64,000 nucleotides of DNA from Desulfotomaculaceae bacterium (GTDB taxonomy: Bacteria > Bacillota > Desulfotomaculia > Desulfotomaculales > Pelotomaculaceae). Each line of letters begins with the position of its first letter. Positions within the stretch are counted from its first letter, which is position 1. The notes below the pieces were generated by a model that was not told the DNA's origin, searched no databases, and saw nothing but the letters and a program-made list of their open reading frames with translations. The DNA lies in contig JAQVOH010000001.1 in NCBI GenBank assembly GCA_028702695.1, forward strand, positions 1-64,000, written 5' to 3'. The position numbers and the translations under genes were made by a program. This document shows, piece by piece, positions 17,504 to 26,288 of the stretch.

Positions 17504-18481
17504 TCACCTCAACATATCAAGAAAGACATCCATGCGCATACGCGTGCGGGCATCCAGGCGGGTAGGCTTATCGCCCTCCAGGGTCAAAACAGGCAGGGCA
17601 ATCTTCTGCCTGATAATCAGGTCTTCAATTTGGCGGAAGCAGAAGCTCTGGGCGTAGTGGATGATCCCGTCCAGCCTCCTTCTGGCCGCTTCGCGCTGGA
17701 TTTCTTCGAGACGGAAGAAAATCCCATAGGGATAGGTGTAAAGCTGGTACTGCTCAACCAGGTCACTAGTATCAAAGGGCATGGTAAACTGCCTCTGGGT
17801 CTCGTTGTAGACCACACGGGCGCCCCGCTCCTCCAGGTAGTCATACAATTCCCCGACTATGGGCGGCACACCGATATAGCCCAGGCGGAGCTCCCCTTGC
17901 CGGGGTGGTTGCGTGCGCGCCTTTTCTAGAAAAACAGATGCCTCATCAGCAAATTTCTCAGGCTCCCCGTTGAAATCGCTGCAGCTTACCTGGTAGATAT
18001 GGTTATCCCACCCGCTCACACGGTTTTCCTGCCAGGTCAGCCGGTCAAGCTCCCACACCTTGCTTCTGGCCAGATCCAGGCGCTTTTTCTGTTCATTAAC
18101 CTGCCCCCAGGTTACGCCAAAGCGTGACATCACCTTTTCCATCTGCAGGCGCAGCATGTCGGAATCCCGGTCGTAAGGATAGGCAAACGGCACGACTTCC
18201 AGACCGGCCAGCTGCAGGGTTTCCATGAGAGCATGGGTGTTGCTGCAGTCACCCTGGGTAACAGCGATGATGGTGCGGATATCCGTATGCTTCAAGACGG
18301 TGCTGTATATACCCTTAATCCAGGCGCAAAGGTTGCGGGGATAGCCGGCCAGTTCGGCATCCTCCACCAGGACTTGGGGGTTTTCATCTGTAATAAAGAC
18401 ATTGTTTAAATCCACGGGCACCAAACCGGCCGCATAGATAATTTCCACAGGAACGGTCGTGGTTATACCAACCTTAGACAA
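17504..18481 (-). CDS. 2-hydroxyacyl-CoA dehydratase-family protein (single subunit)
   Basis: 325 aa of the HgdB/BcrC fold. Three conserved-position Cys are visible (NLCAW, QGDCSNTH, SFCFRQ), plus one in QVSCSD; they should bind an iron-sulphur cluster. Classical dehydratases and benzoyl-CoA reductases need two different subunits, yet only one gene is present, paired with its activase. This resembles single-subunit activase systems such as the double-cubane cluster proteins, whose natural substrate is undefined. I therefore do not assign a substrate. The start is TTG. Confidence 0.85.
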   Translation of the reverse strand: MSKVGITTTVPVEIIYAAGLVPVDLNNVFITDENPQVLVEDAELAGYPRNLCAWIKGIYSTVLKHTDIRTIIAVTQGDCSNTHALMETLQLAGLEVVPFAYPYDRDSDMLRLQMEKVMSRFGVTWGQVNEQKKRLDLARSKVWELDRLTWQENRVSGWDNHIYQVSCSDFNGEPEKFADEASVFLEKARTQPPRQGELRLGYIGVPPIVGELYDYLEERGARVVYNETQRQFTMPFDTSDLVEQYQLYTYPYGIFFRLEEIQREAARRRLDGIIHYAQSFCFRQIEDLIIRQKIALPVLTLEGDKPTRLDARTRMRMDVFLDMLR

Positions 18482-18673
18482 ACTCTCAGCCCTTTCTTAT
18501 GAAACAGTCTAGATGTGTGCGAGGGCTTTGGCAATTTTAAATCATTATACCCCCGCTTGACGGGCCATAATCCAAAACAAATATTCCGTAGTAATGCTCC
18601 CCCAAAATATTGATAATAAGCCAAGCCTTTTTAAATATTCACGGACAAAAGGCTGTGTTCCTCTTTTTCCCGA

Positions 18674-18722
18674 AAAAAAAACCGGCACTAGCCCGCGTAA
18701 AAGCGGAAATGACCGGTTCCCT
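18674..18722 (-). terminator. Intrinsic terminator after the amidase gene
   Basis: On the minus strand the stem AACCGG...CCGGTT encloses an inner CCGC/GCGG stem and is followed by at least eight T. Confidence 0.8.
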
Positions 18723-18749
18723 GTAATCATTTACATCTAAAACTCTATT

Positions 18750-20549
18750 CTAAGCTGTTCTTTTCTGTGCAAAATAAGTACCAATACCCTTGACGATGGC
18801 TTCAGCTGCCTTATTCTTGAAGCTGTCGGTTTTAAGTAATTTCTCTTCCGACGAATTCGAGATGAATGCCAGTTCAAGTAGCACTGCCGGCATGTTGGAG
18901 GTACGCACTACCGCGAAGTTGGCTTCTTTGACACCGATGTCTCGCAACCCCAGGGACTTGATCATCTCATTCTGGATAGAGCACGCCAACTTATTGCTTT
19001 CTTGCAGCCTGGGCGTCTCGGTACCGTCGTATATATAGCTGGTGGTACCGCCAATGGACGGGTTCGTGTTAGCGTTGATATGGATACTGACAAGTATGTC
19101 CGCCTTGTTCTTATTGGCGATGTCGGTTATGGCGGACAGGCTGACATCCTTGTCCATGCTCCGGGTCATGATGACCTTGGCTCCCTGCGCTTCCAACAGC
19201 TTGGACACTCGCTTGGCAATATCCAGCGTAACGGTCTTTTCCTGGGTGCCGTTCGGCCCGATAGCGCCAGGGTCGGATCCACCATGCCCCGGGTCGAGCA
19301 CTATAATCCTGTTTTTATAGGCTCCGTCAAGATTGGGGATGTAGGTATCAATGTTTAAAGTCTTTTTGTTACTGGAAAGTGAGACCTCACACATAACCCC
19401 GCTTTTCAGTTCAAATACCAGCCTGGTCACATCAGGATTCTTTTGATAATGACCGGCTCTCACCTTGCTGACTGTTTTAGATGAAACATTTTTCGTTTCA
19501 GGAAGAGCTCCGGGGGAAACTCCCTCAATGTCTACCACCAACCGGTTAGGGTTACTTAAATAAAATGAGTTATAGCTAACCGGCGTATCAGTCTTAACAG
19601 CAAAGGCGGTCTGGTCGGAAGCTGTTTTCTGCACATTCATTGACAGTACCTTACCGGACTCACTATCGTCACTATCGTCACTATCGTCATTATTGTCATT
19701 ATTGTCGGGCCTGTCGCCGCCCCTCGATACTCCAGGGTTGCCAGTCTGTTCAACAGGTGTAGGCGCTGCCGGCACCGGCGCAACATCGTTAAGCGCCACC
19801 AGCCATCCGGCCACCCAGCCATTCCCGCCGGACGGCAGACTGACCTGGCACCAGTCACCCGACTGGCTCAATACCGGCAGGCTGTTCCCCTGGACAACCG
19901 AGCCGACTACCGCGTTGGACGTACCCGGGCCGCTGCGGACATTAACGATACTGCCGTTCACCACGGCCACCTTTGCTCCGCCACTCACTGCAGCCGGCGC
20001 CGGGTTAACAGCTTCTGGTTGGGAAACCACGGGTTGTGCAGTTTCAAGGCTGACCAGCCATCCGGCCACCCAACCGGTCCCCGAACTCAACTGGACTTTT
20101 ACCCAATCGCCACTGCTTTCCAGAACCGGGAAACGATCTCCGCTCCCGCCCTGAGTAATGATCCCGTAACTGGTGCCAGGCCCCCCCCTGACATTGATCC
20201 CATTGCCATTCAATAAGGCAACCTGCCCGGCGCTTGCTGCAGCTGCCTGAGGTTGCTGGATATTTACCAACCAACCGGCTACCCAACCCTGCCCGCCGCT
20301 GTTCAATCCAACGTTATACCAGTCAGTTGATTGGCCCAGGACAGTTAGTTGGTCTCCCAGATTAGCCTGGGCGATGACTCCGTAGTTGGTACCGGGGCCG
20401 TTTCGCACATTAACCGCACTACCCGCCACCACGGCGGTTGTTCCGGCGGCCCCCGCCGGGTTTGCACCAGAGAGGACAGCACCCATCAATAAGGCCAGTC
20501 CTACTAATACTGGTAACAGACCAAATTGTGTCTTAACTTTCATAGGCAT
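18750..20549 (-). CDS. N-acetylmuramoyl-L-alanine amidase with three SH3b repeats and an AMIN domain
   Basis: A 599-aa exported cell-wall hydrolase. Order: signal peptide (1-35); three bacterial SH3 repeats at about 38-95, 108-165 and 193-255, each with VN(V)R.GPGT and GWVAGWLV; an Asp/Asn/Ser-rich linker near 275-300; an AMIN domain about 305-395; and Amidase_3 from about 412 to the end. Zinc ligands appear in LDPGHGG, GTQEKTV and SIHIN, and the catalytic Glu in LLELAFISN. SH3 and AMIN modules bind peptidoglycan. It cleaves the amide between MurNAc and the stem peptide. Monocistronic with a strong terminator. Confidence 0.95.
   Translation of the reverse strand: MPMKVKTQFGLLPVLVGLALLMGAVLSGANPAGAAGTTAVVAGSAVNVRNGPGTNYGVIAQANLGDQLTVLGQSTDWYNVGLNSGGQGWVAGWLVNIQQPQAAAASAGQVALLNGNGINVRGGPGTSYGIITQGGSGDRFPVLESSGDWVKVQLSSGTGWVAGWLVSLETAQPVVSQPEAVNPAPAAVSGGAKVAVVNGSIVNVRSGPGTSNAVVGSVVQGNSLPVLSQSGDWCQVSLPSGGNGWVAGWLVALNDVAPVPAAPTPVEQTGNPGVSRGGDRPDNNDNNDDSDDSDDSESGKVLSMNVQKTASDQTAFAVKTDTPVSYNSFYLSNPNRLVVDIEGVSPGALPETKNVSSKTVSKVRAGHYQKNPDVTRLVFELKSGVMCEVSLSSNKKTLNIDTYIPNLDGAYKNRIIVLDPGHGGSDPGAIGPNGTQEKTVTLDIAKRVSKLLEAQGAKVIMTRSMDKDVSLSAITDIANKNKADILVSIHINANTNPSIGGTTSYIYDGTETPRLQESNKLACSIQNEMIKSLGLRDIGVKEANFAVVRTSNMPAVLLELAFISNSSEEKLLKTDSFKNKAAEAIVKGIGTYFAQKRTA
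19661..19705. repeat. 9-bp tandem repeat inside the amidase linker
   Basis: Five 9-bp units: CACTATCGT three times, then CATTATTGT twice. In the amidase frame they encode the repeating Asp-Asp-Ser / Asn-Asn-Asp linker. In-frame unit number changes could vary linker length between strains. Confidence 0.8.
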
Positions 20550-20774
20550 CCCTCCGCTTATCCCGGTTAATTAGTTAAGGTGATTAACCTTCAATTTCTA
20601 CATAATCACCCATCATTCCTCTTGTCTGGGAAGAATATTTTAATTTCCAAAATAAAACAAAAACCATATACTGCTGAAGCTTGGCTAATCCTGTAACTTC
20701 AACTCTTATATGGTTAGACATTGTAAAATATCATTTGGTTCGAACTAAAAGCTAGTTTATAAGATAATCTTTGG

Positions 20775-22142
20775 CTACTTTCCCTCCACACCTTCCGCGG
20801 CACGGGATGGACGGCGCCTGGCAGCCGGCCTGCGGGCCTGGTGTTTCTTTTTCAAGTAAGGCACGGCTGTATGCACATAGACCAGGCAAAGCATTAAAGC
20901 AACAGAAATATAAGCCAGCACCCATAGATTGGAGAACAGCAGGGCTGCCGCTAAAAATGCAAAAATAATTGTGGTGAGTATTGGGACCAGATACCCGTAG
21001 CGGATCAGGTAAGGACGTGGCTGATCAGGCATACGGCGGCGCAGGCTGATAACCGCAATGCCTACCAGCGCATAGACGATGGATGTCATGGCGGCCGCCA
21101 GTTCGACCAGCATCATGTAGCGGTGGGTAAGCAGGGTCACCGCGGATACAGTCAATCCGATAGCAAAAAGGGCCAGGATGGACACCCAGGGTGTAAAATA
21201 GCGGGTGCTGACCCGGCTGAAAATATCCGGCAGGACGTGTTCCCTGGCGGAGGAATACATAAAGCGAGAAACGCTGATGATACCGGCATTAAAAGTTTTC
21301 AAGGAGGTAGCCAGGATAATTACGATCATCAAGGAAGCGCCAAAATCACCCAGGATGGTCCGGGCAAATACTAGTTGGGGAGCAGGAGCGGCCAACAGGA
21401 CCTCCTTGGGCACCACGGCGGTCATGGCCACGGTGAATACGGCGTAAACTACGCTCAAGAGCCCCAGCGCAATCATCATGCCCCTGGAAATCTGCTTCAC
21501 CTGGGTGACTTCTTCAACCAGCGGCGTCACCCATTCAAACCCTACGAAGAGGAACACACCCAATGCCACAGCTTGCACTACCCCCGCAGCGCCACCGGGC
21601 GACAAGGGGGCCTCTAATTTAAAGCCAACTTTATACAAGGCCAAGACGCCGATAAAAATCAGGACGGCGAGCAGACTGTAAGTAATCACATCCTGGAATA
21701 CACCTGCCAGCTTAATCCCCCTGAGGTTCATTGCTGTGACCAGCGAGAGCATCACGACAATCCAGGCATAGGGCGGTATGGCAGGAAAAGCATCATTCAA
21801 TACCCTGGACAGAATATAGCTTTCCACCCCTATAACCCCGATCACCACGATGAGCATATAAACCAATGAAACAGTTATGGAGATTTGCTCGTTAAAGGCG
21901 CGATTAAAATATAGACGTATGCCTGCTGCCGAGGGCAAAAGGCCGTTTAACTCAGAAAAACAAGCTGCCGCCAGAAAACACAGAGCCCCGCCAATCAAAA
22001 TGGCGATCCAAGCGGTATCCCCTAAAACATAATTGGCTACCATTACTGCCGCTACAAAAGACGAACTGGCCAAACATAGGCCAGCACTTGTAGCAACTAC
22101 GGTGCGCAGGGTCAGAACCCTTTTTAACTGCAAACTACTCAC
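20775..22142 (-). CDS. APC-superfamily amino acid permease
   Basis: 455 aa with about twelve membrane helices, and a basic cytoplasmic C-terminal tail (KKKHQARRPAARRRPSRA). The family pattern includes AGLCLASSSF in helix 1 and FVGFEWVTPLVEEV in the helix 6 region. The substrate is probably an amino acid or amine, not determinable here. Its start overlaps the SCP2-like gene by 8 bp, so the three-gene unit 23452-20775 is likely one operon. Confidence 0.87.
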   Translation of the reverse strand: MSSLQLKRVLTLRTVVATSAGLCLASSSFVAAVMVANYVLGDTAWIAILIGGALCFLAAACFSELNGLLPSAAGIRLYFNRAFNEQISITVSLVYMLIVVIGVIGVESYILSRVLNDAFPAIPPYAWIVVMLSLVTAMNLRGIKLAGVFQDVITYSLLAVLIFIGVLALYKVGFKLEAPLSPGGAAGVVQAVALGVFLFVGFEWVTPLVEEVTQVKQISRGMMIALGLLSVVYAVFTVAMTAVVPKEVLLAAPAPQLVFARTILGDFGASLMIVIILATSLKTFNAGIISVSRFMYSSAREHVLPDIFSRVSTRYFTPWVSILALFAIGLTVSAVTLLTHRYMMLVELAAAMTSIVYALVGIAVISLRRRMPDQPRPYLIRYGYLVPILTTIIFAFLAAALLFSNLWVLAYISVALMLCLVYVHTAVPYLKKKHQARRPAARRRPSRAAEGVEGK

Positions 22143-22488
22143 CCCAGATCATCAGGGAGATGAAATCAAGCCGGACAATATCGTCTTCGGAACCCATGAT
22201 GCGCAGGGTGCCGTTGTTATAAGGTTCGGTAGGTGTAATATCTCCGTAAAACATATCAGCCAGCGTTTCACTGTCGGAAATGACCGTGAGGTCAGGCTGG
22301 CCAGAGGCGCCTTCACGCAGCGAAACGACTCCATCCAGCACCGTTAATGTGTGCAGGGAGTCAATATCGGTGGCCTTGACCACGACCACGCGGTTCCAAT
22401 CCCGGTTCATCACTTTCAACCGCTCGTTTTTATTATAGCTGTCCATGAAAGCCTTGAGGCTTTCGGTTAACTCATCATGCGTAGCCAA
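22135..22488 (-). CDS. SCP2-like sterol/lipid-carrier domain protein
   Basis: 117 aa. The beta-strand pattern with VVSLREGASGQPDLTVISDS and YNNGTLRIMGSEDDIVRL resembles stand-alone SCP2 domains, which bind hydrophobic ligands. The start is TTG with AAGGAGG 10 nt upstream. It overlaps the permease gene by 8 bp and follows the 306-aa gene by 46 bp. The association with a permease and the quinate-dehydrogenase-like protein is of unknown meaning. Confidence 0.6.
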   Translation of the reverse strand: MATHDELTESLKAFMDSYNKNERLKVMNRDWNRVVVVKATDIDSLHTLTVLDGVVSLREGASGQPDLTVISDSETLADMFYGDITPTEPYNNGTLRIMGSEDDIVRLDFISLMIWGE

Positions 22489-22534
22489 TTTACCGCTACC
22501 TCCTTCGCTTGAGCGACCGGCTCATTAAAGTAGT

Positions 22535-23452
22535 CTATTCCTGCAAACTCAAAATGCGGGGCTTGAAATTCAGCCTGTGCAGCAGATCCAGGTATTCCTG
22601 CGGGGTAATCTCTTCCCAGGGTTTACCCAGCACAGCCAACAGGGCCGCTTCCATGACGTTGGTCCCGAAGGACCTGCCCTCATACTCAGGGGTAGTGGTC
22701 ACCAGAGTGCCCGCCCCCTTTGCTCTCAGAAAGTCGATGTCGTCTCTGGTGGTGGTATTGGTGAGAATGGTCTGCCCCTTAAGGCCTGCTGGCATGAAGC
22801 GCCGGATCAGGTGAAAATCCCCTGCGATAACCTCTGCGTCCAGGTAATAGCCGGCGAATTTTTCGACCTTGGCGTCATCCTGGGTATCCTGTTTTTTACC
22901 GGTGGGGTAGATCATATGAAAGGGCATTTGCGTAAATTCAGGCAGGGTCTTGTTGGCAATTTCCTCAAGCTCTACCATCGTCTTGATCGGGTAAGGGATG
23001 CCGGCTGCAAAAATCAGGTCGCCGAAGGTCATATCGCAGTCCATCTCAGCCATCGCCTCGGCCATGCCGAAGCGGTCCACAGAACTGACCATCAGCACTT
23101 TAGTGCCTTTCTTCAACAGGCCGGTTTCCTCTGCCAGGATGCGCACAGCTTCCCTTTCCAGGGTGTTTTTTAGGCCGCTGCCATCCACTACCGGAGTGGT
23201 TTTCACAGCTTCCAGCAGCCTCAAGCCATCCTTGATGGCGTAGCGTTTCTCTTTCACAAATAGGTAAACGTCAATGCCGCCCAAACCGATGGCGTCAACC
23301 TTGCCGTCGAGTTCGTGCAGCAATTCCAGGGCGCGGTTAAAGTCGCCGTCCGTACCCACCCGGGCAATCTCAAATTTCTCTCCCAATAGTTCAGTCACAA
23401 CTTTGTGGTCCCGCTTAGACGAACCCAAGCTGACGCTGACCACACGCTTCAA
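22535..23452 (-). CDS. Protein annotated in relatives as quinate 5-dehydrogenase-like; true function unclear
   Basis: About 305 aa. I recall homologues in Moorella and Desulfotomaculum labelled quinate 5-dehydrogenase, but I see no convincing NAD-binding GxGxxG with the shikimate-dehydrogenase context. Clear segments are DAIGLGGIDVYLFVKEKRYA, VLMVSSVDRFGMAEAMAE, DLIFAAGIPYPI and GTLVTTTPEYEGRSFGTNVM. The start is chosen as TTG at 23452 because GGGGG lies 7 nt upstream; a GTG at 23470 is possible but lacks a site. First gene of the operon with the SCP2-like and permease genes. Confidence 0.6.
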   Translation of the reverse strand: MKRVVSVSLGSSKRDHKVVTELLGEKFEIARVGTDGDFNRALELLHELDGKVDAIGLGGIDVYLFVKEKRYAIKDGLRLLEAVKTTPVVDGSGLKNTLEREAVRILAEETGLLKKGTKVLMVSSVDRFGMAEAMAEMDCDMTFGDLIFAAGIPYPIKTMVELEEIANKTLPEFTQMPFHMIYPTGKKQDTQDDAKVEKFAGYYLDAEVIAGDFHLIRRFMPAGLKGQTILTNTTTRDDIDFLRAKGAGTLVTTTPEYEGRSFGTNVMEAALLAVLGKPWEEITPQEYLDLLHRLNFKPRILSLQE

Positions 23453-23749
23453 AATAAGACCCCCAATCACTTGCCAGGCTTTCTATTATCTCCGCTTTTA
23501 TACCATATCATTGTATCCAATATAAGCTAAAATTACAAGTTTGCCTACCTTTTTACTACGCCTGCCAACTCACTAAAGAATGGTGCCGGGTACCTAACTT
23601 ATCAACTTATTAATGCATTTTCAGGTTAGCGACCATGCCGCTATGGCCCAACGGCAATGTTAGCATACCAGATCCGGTGTTGGACTGGCTTGACTGGATA
23701 GAATAAACACTGTCTGTCCCTGAGCAAAATATACTCGGAGGTGGTTAGC

Positions 23750-23887
23750 TTGCCAGAAGAAAAAGGCCCGAAAGAAGTTAATGAAGAAGAAATTATAAAT
23801 AAAGAGGCGAACGAAGAGGCTGCCCAGGATTATATCAGGATTATCGAGGAAGAGGAATACGAGGAAGACCCTTTTGACTGGTTCTAA
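23750..23887 (+). CDS. Small acidic protein, 45 aa
   Basis: TTG start with GGAGGTGG 5 nt upstream, a near-ideal site. The translation is MPEEKGPKEVNEEEI then NKEANEEAAQDYIRIIEEEE and YEEDPFDWF. It is strongly acidic and helical-looking, with an aromatic tail. No known family. It lies alone on the plus strand between two minus-strand genes. Strong ribosome binding site plus compositional bias favour a real gene. Confidence 0.6.
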   Translation: MPEEKGPKEVNEEEIINKEANEEAAQDYIRIIEEEEYEEDPFDWF

Positions 23888-23908
23888 ATTAGATATATTA
23901 GGCCCCGT

Positions 23909-24418
23909 TTACCAGTGCCCATACCTTACCAACTCGGACAGTGGCTTGCGGTTTTTTGTCCCCCGGGCATCGGCCGGATAGCCCAGCGTTGTTAACACTA
24001 CCGGTTCCACACCAGGCAGTCCTAAAACTTCCTTTGTTGCAACAGGGTCAAAGGCCGCTATCCAGCAGGTGCCCAACCCCTGTTCGGCTGCAGCCAGGAT
24101 CAGGTGATCCATAGCGATGGTGGCATCCACATGACCGAAATTTGCATTGTCCTGCTTGCGGGTCCAGGCCTGCGAGCGTATAGCACAGCTGCAAATCACC
24201 AGAGGGGCCTGGGTGAAAAAGGGCCTTCCGTAGATCCGCACCAATTCCTGCTTGCGTCCGGCGGTTTCAATAATAAGTAACTGGAAGGGCTGGCGGTTGG
24301 CTGCAGTGGGCGCCAGCCGCGCCGCTTCGAGTACATACTCCAGCTTTTCCTTCTCAACCGGATCCGGCTTGTAGGCCCGCACGCTGTACCTGTTTTCAAT
24401 CAGATCAAGAAATGTCAT
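23909..24418 (-). CDS. Nitroreductase-family FMN oxidoreductase
   Basis: 169 aa, a short single-domain nitroreductase. FMN-binding segments are ENRYSVRAYKPDPV at the N-terminus, ARLAPTAANRQPFQLLI, and AAAEQGLGTCWIAAFDP. Such enzymes reduce nitro, quinone or enone compounds with NAD(P)H; the physiological substrate is unknown. GGAGAGAG precedes the ATG. It sits separately from the rmuC gene upstream. Confidence 0.9.
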   Translation of the reverse strand: MTFLDLIENRYSVRAYKPDPVEKEKLEYVLEAARLAPTAANRQPFQLLIIETAGRKQELVRIYGRPFFTQAPLVICSCAIRSQAWTRKQDNANFGHVDATIAMDHLILAAAEQGLGTCWIAAFDPVATKEVLGLPGVEPVVLTTLGYPADARGTKNRKPLSELVRYGHW

Positions 24419-24486
24419 GGCTATCTCTCTCCTTAAATAAATGCAGCAAAATTTCTAAACCGTAGTATGCAATAGTTTAGTAAAGT

Positions 24487-25896
24487 TTATGATAACTCTT
24501 TATCCCCAGTAATGCCCTCCCCTGACGTCAGCAGGTCAGGGGCTTGGATCTGGCGGGTTGCCTTGTCAATAACTTCCAGGGCGTCGATTTCAGCCCCGGT
24601 GGAAGCCCCCAGTTCTTTGAATTTGCGGGCAGTCACCAGCACCCTGCCCTCCATCGAGCCTACCGCTTTGTTATAAGCCTCCACAGAGCGGTCCAGGCCT
24701 TTTTTCAGGTCGGCAAAATGCCCGGTCAGATTACGGACGCGATCGTACAACACTTTGCCCAGGTCACTGATGGCCTGGGCATTTTCAGCAATAAGCTCCT
24801 GTCGCCAGCCGTAGGCTACAGCCCTGAGTAGAGCGATCAGCGTGGTTGGAGTGGCTAAAATTACCCGCTGCTCTACACCAAACTCAATCAAAGAAGGGTC
24901 CTGTTCCAGGGCCGCGCTGAAAAACGTTTCGCCGGGCAAAAATAAAACCGCAAACTCTGGCGTCGGCGTGAACTGGTCCCAGTAAGCCTTACTGGCAAGC
25001 TGCGTCAGGTGGACCCGGATCTGCCTGGCATGGTCTTTCAGCCTGGCCACGCGGGCAGCCTCATCCTTACAATCCAGCGACTCCAGGTAGGCCTGCAGTG
25101 GCGCTTTGGAATCAACCACGATGTTTTTGCTATTGGGAAGCTTGACTACCATGTCGGGACGCAGACGGCCGTGTTCGGTAGTCGAAGATTCCTGCTGCAC
25201 AAAATCGCAGTATTCCACCATGCCGGCCATTTCTACCACCCGTTTGAGCTGGATTTCACCCCAGCGGCCCCGTACGTTGGGCGCCCGCAAGGCTTTAACC
25301 AGATTGGCAGTCTCGGCTTGGAGTTGGACCTGCGTGCCGGCCAGTGACCTGACCTGTTCGGTCAGGGTGGCATAGGCATTCACCCGGGACTTTTCAATTT
25401 CCTGGATTTTGCCGTCTACTTTTTCAAGAGACTCCTTTAATGGCTTTACCAGGTCATCAACGGCCTTCTGCCTGGCTGCCAAATCACTTTTAGCATGGTC
25501 CTGGTATTTTTCCAGGGTTGTCCTGGCCAGTTCCAAAAAAGAATGGTTGTTACTTTTCAAAGCATCGCTTGACAGCGCTTTAAAGGCATCGGATAATTTT
25601 TGCCGGGCCTCGTTCAACATGGCCAGCTTTTCCTCCGTAGCCTTGCGCTCCTCCGTAAGCTGCGTGGTTAGCTGCGAAACTATCCTGGTTTCTTGGATGT
25701 AGGCATTCTTTTGCTGAGCAACTTCACCTTTTAACTCATTGATTTGCAACTCCCTGGTCTGGAGCCGTTCCAGTAAGACGCCCTGCTCAGCCCCCGCCTC
25801 AGCCTTCGCTTGGGCATAAGCTGCCATGATTTTGGCGCGCAAGCTCAACCAGACCACAATACCTCCGGCCGCAATGCCTGCTAGGAACCAATACAT
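24487..25896 (-). CDS. rmuC: RmuC-family DNA recombination protein
   Basis: 469 aa. An N-terminal membrane anchor ([18 protein letters not shown]) is followed by a long coiled coil (about residues 30-190), then the RmuC nuclease-like core with [34 protein letters not shown] and [14 protein letters not shown]. RmuC limits inversions at short inverted repeats; the core is PD-(D/E)XK-like. Full length, monocistronic. Confidence 0.92.
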   Translation of the reverse strand: MYWFLAGIAAGGIVVWLSLRAKIMAAYAQAKAEAGAEQGVLLERLQTRELQINELKGEVAQQKNAYIQETRIVSQLTTQLTEERKATEEKLAMLNEARQKLSDAFKALSSDALKSNNHSFLELARTTLEKYQDHAKSDLAARQKAVDDLVKPLKESLEKVDGKIQEIEKSRVNAYATLTEQVRSLAGTQVQLQAETANLVKALRAPNVRGRWGEIQLKRVVEMAGMVEYCDFVQQESSTTEHGRLRPDMVVKLPNSKNIVVDSKAPLQAYLESLDCKDEAARVARLKDHARQIRVHLTQLASKAYWDQFTPTPEFAVLFLPGETFFSAALEQDPSLIEFGVEQRVILATPTTLIALLRAVAYGWRQELIAENAQAISDLGKVLYDRVRNLTGHFADLKKGLDRSVEAYNKAVGSMEGRVLVTARKFKELGASTGAEIDALEVIDKATRQIQAPDLLTSGEGITGDKELS

Positions 25897-26288
25897 TTCC
25901 GTTTTCTCTCACCCCGTAGCAACAAATAGATTTATTTTAGTTATTCAATTATTGTACTTTACACAGCAGCAACGGACGTTATTGATATTCTCCATTGAGA
26001 CAATAATTACCTTTGCATTGAGAAAGTATACAAGTATAACGATAAACTTCCGAATAAATAAAAAATCTGTTATTATAACAAAATAAAAACAGATTTTCAA
26101 AGCCACACGAAGGAACTATCTCATCGTTTTCAAAATATAAAAATATTTTATGACAATTTTATGACAAATAGAAAGGGTATTATTCAGCTAATCAAGAAAT
26201 ACTAAATTTCTTTACTTATGTTTAAAGACCCGTGACTTGTTTTACTATATTAATAAAATAAGGAAATTACTTGCAAGGAGGCTAACTT
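25897..26288. other. AT-rich divergent intergenic region
   Basis: About 390 bp between rmuC (minus) and the acyl-CoA synthetase gene (plus). It must hold both promoters but I cannot assign boxes with confidence. The repeated TTTATGACAA at 26148-26167 may be a binding site. No gene or structured RNA is seen. Confidence 0.4.

Noticed and set aside
18545-18730. 61-codon minus-strand frame after the amidase gene
   Set aside because: It overlaps the amidase terminator hairpin and has no ribosome binding site.
19661-19705. Regular short repeats suggesting a CRISPR array
   Set aside because: The units are 9 bp, contiguous, without spacers, and lie inside a coding region.
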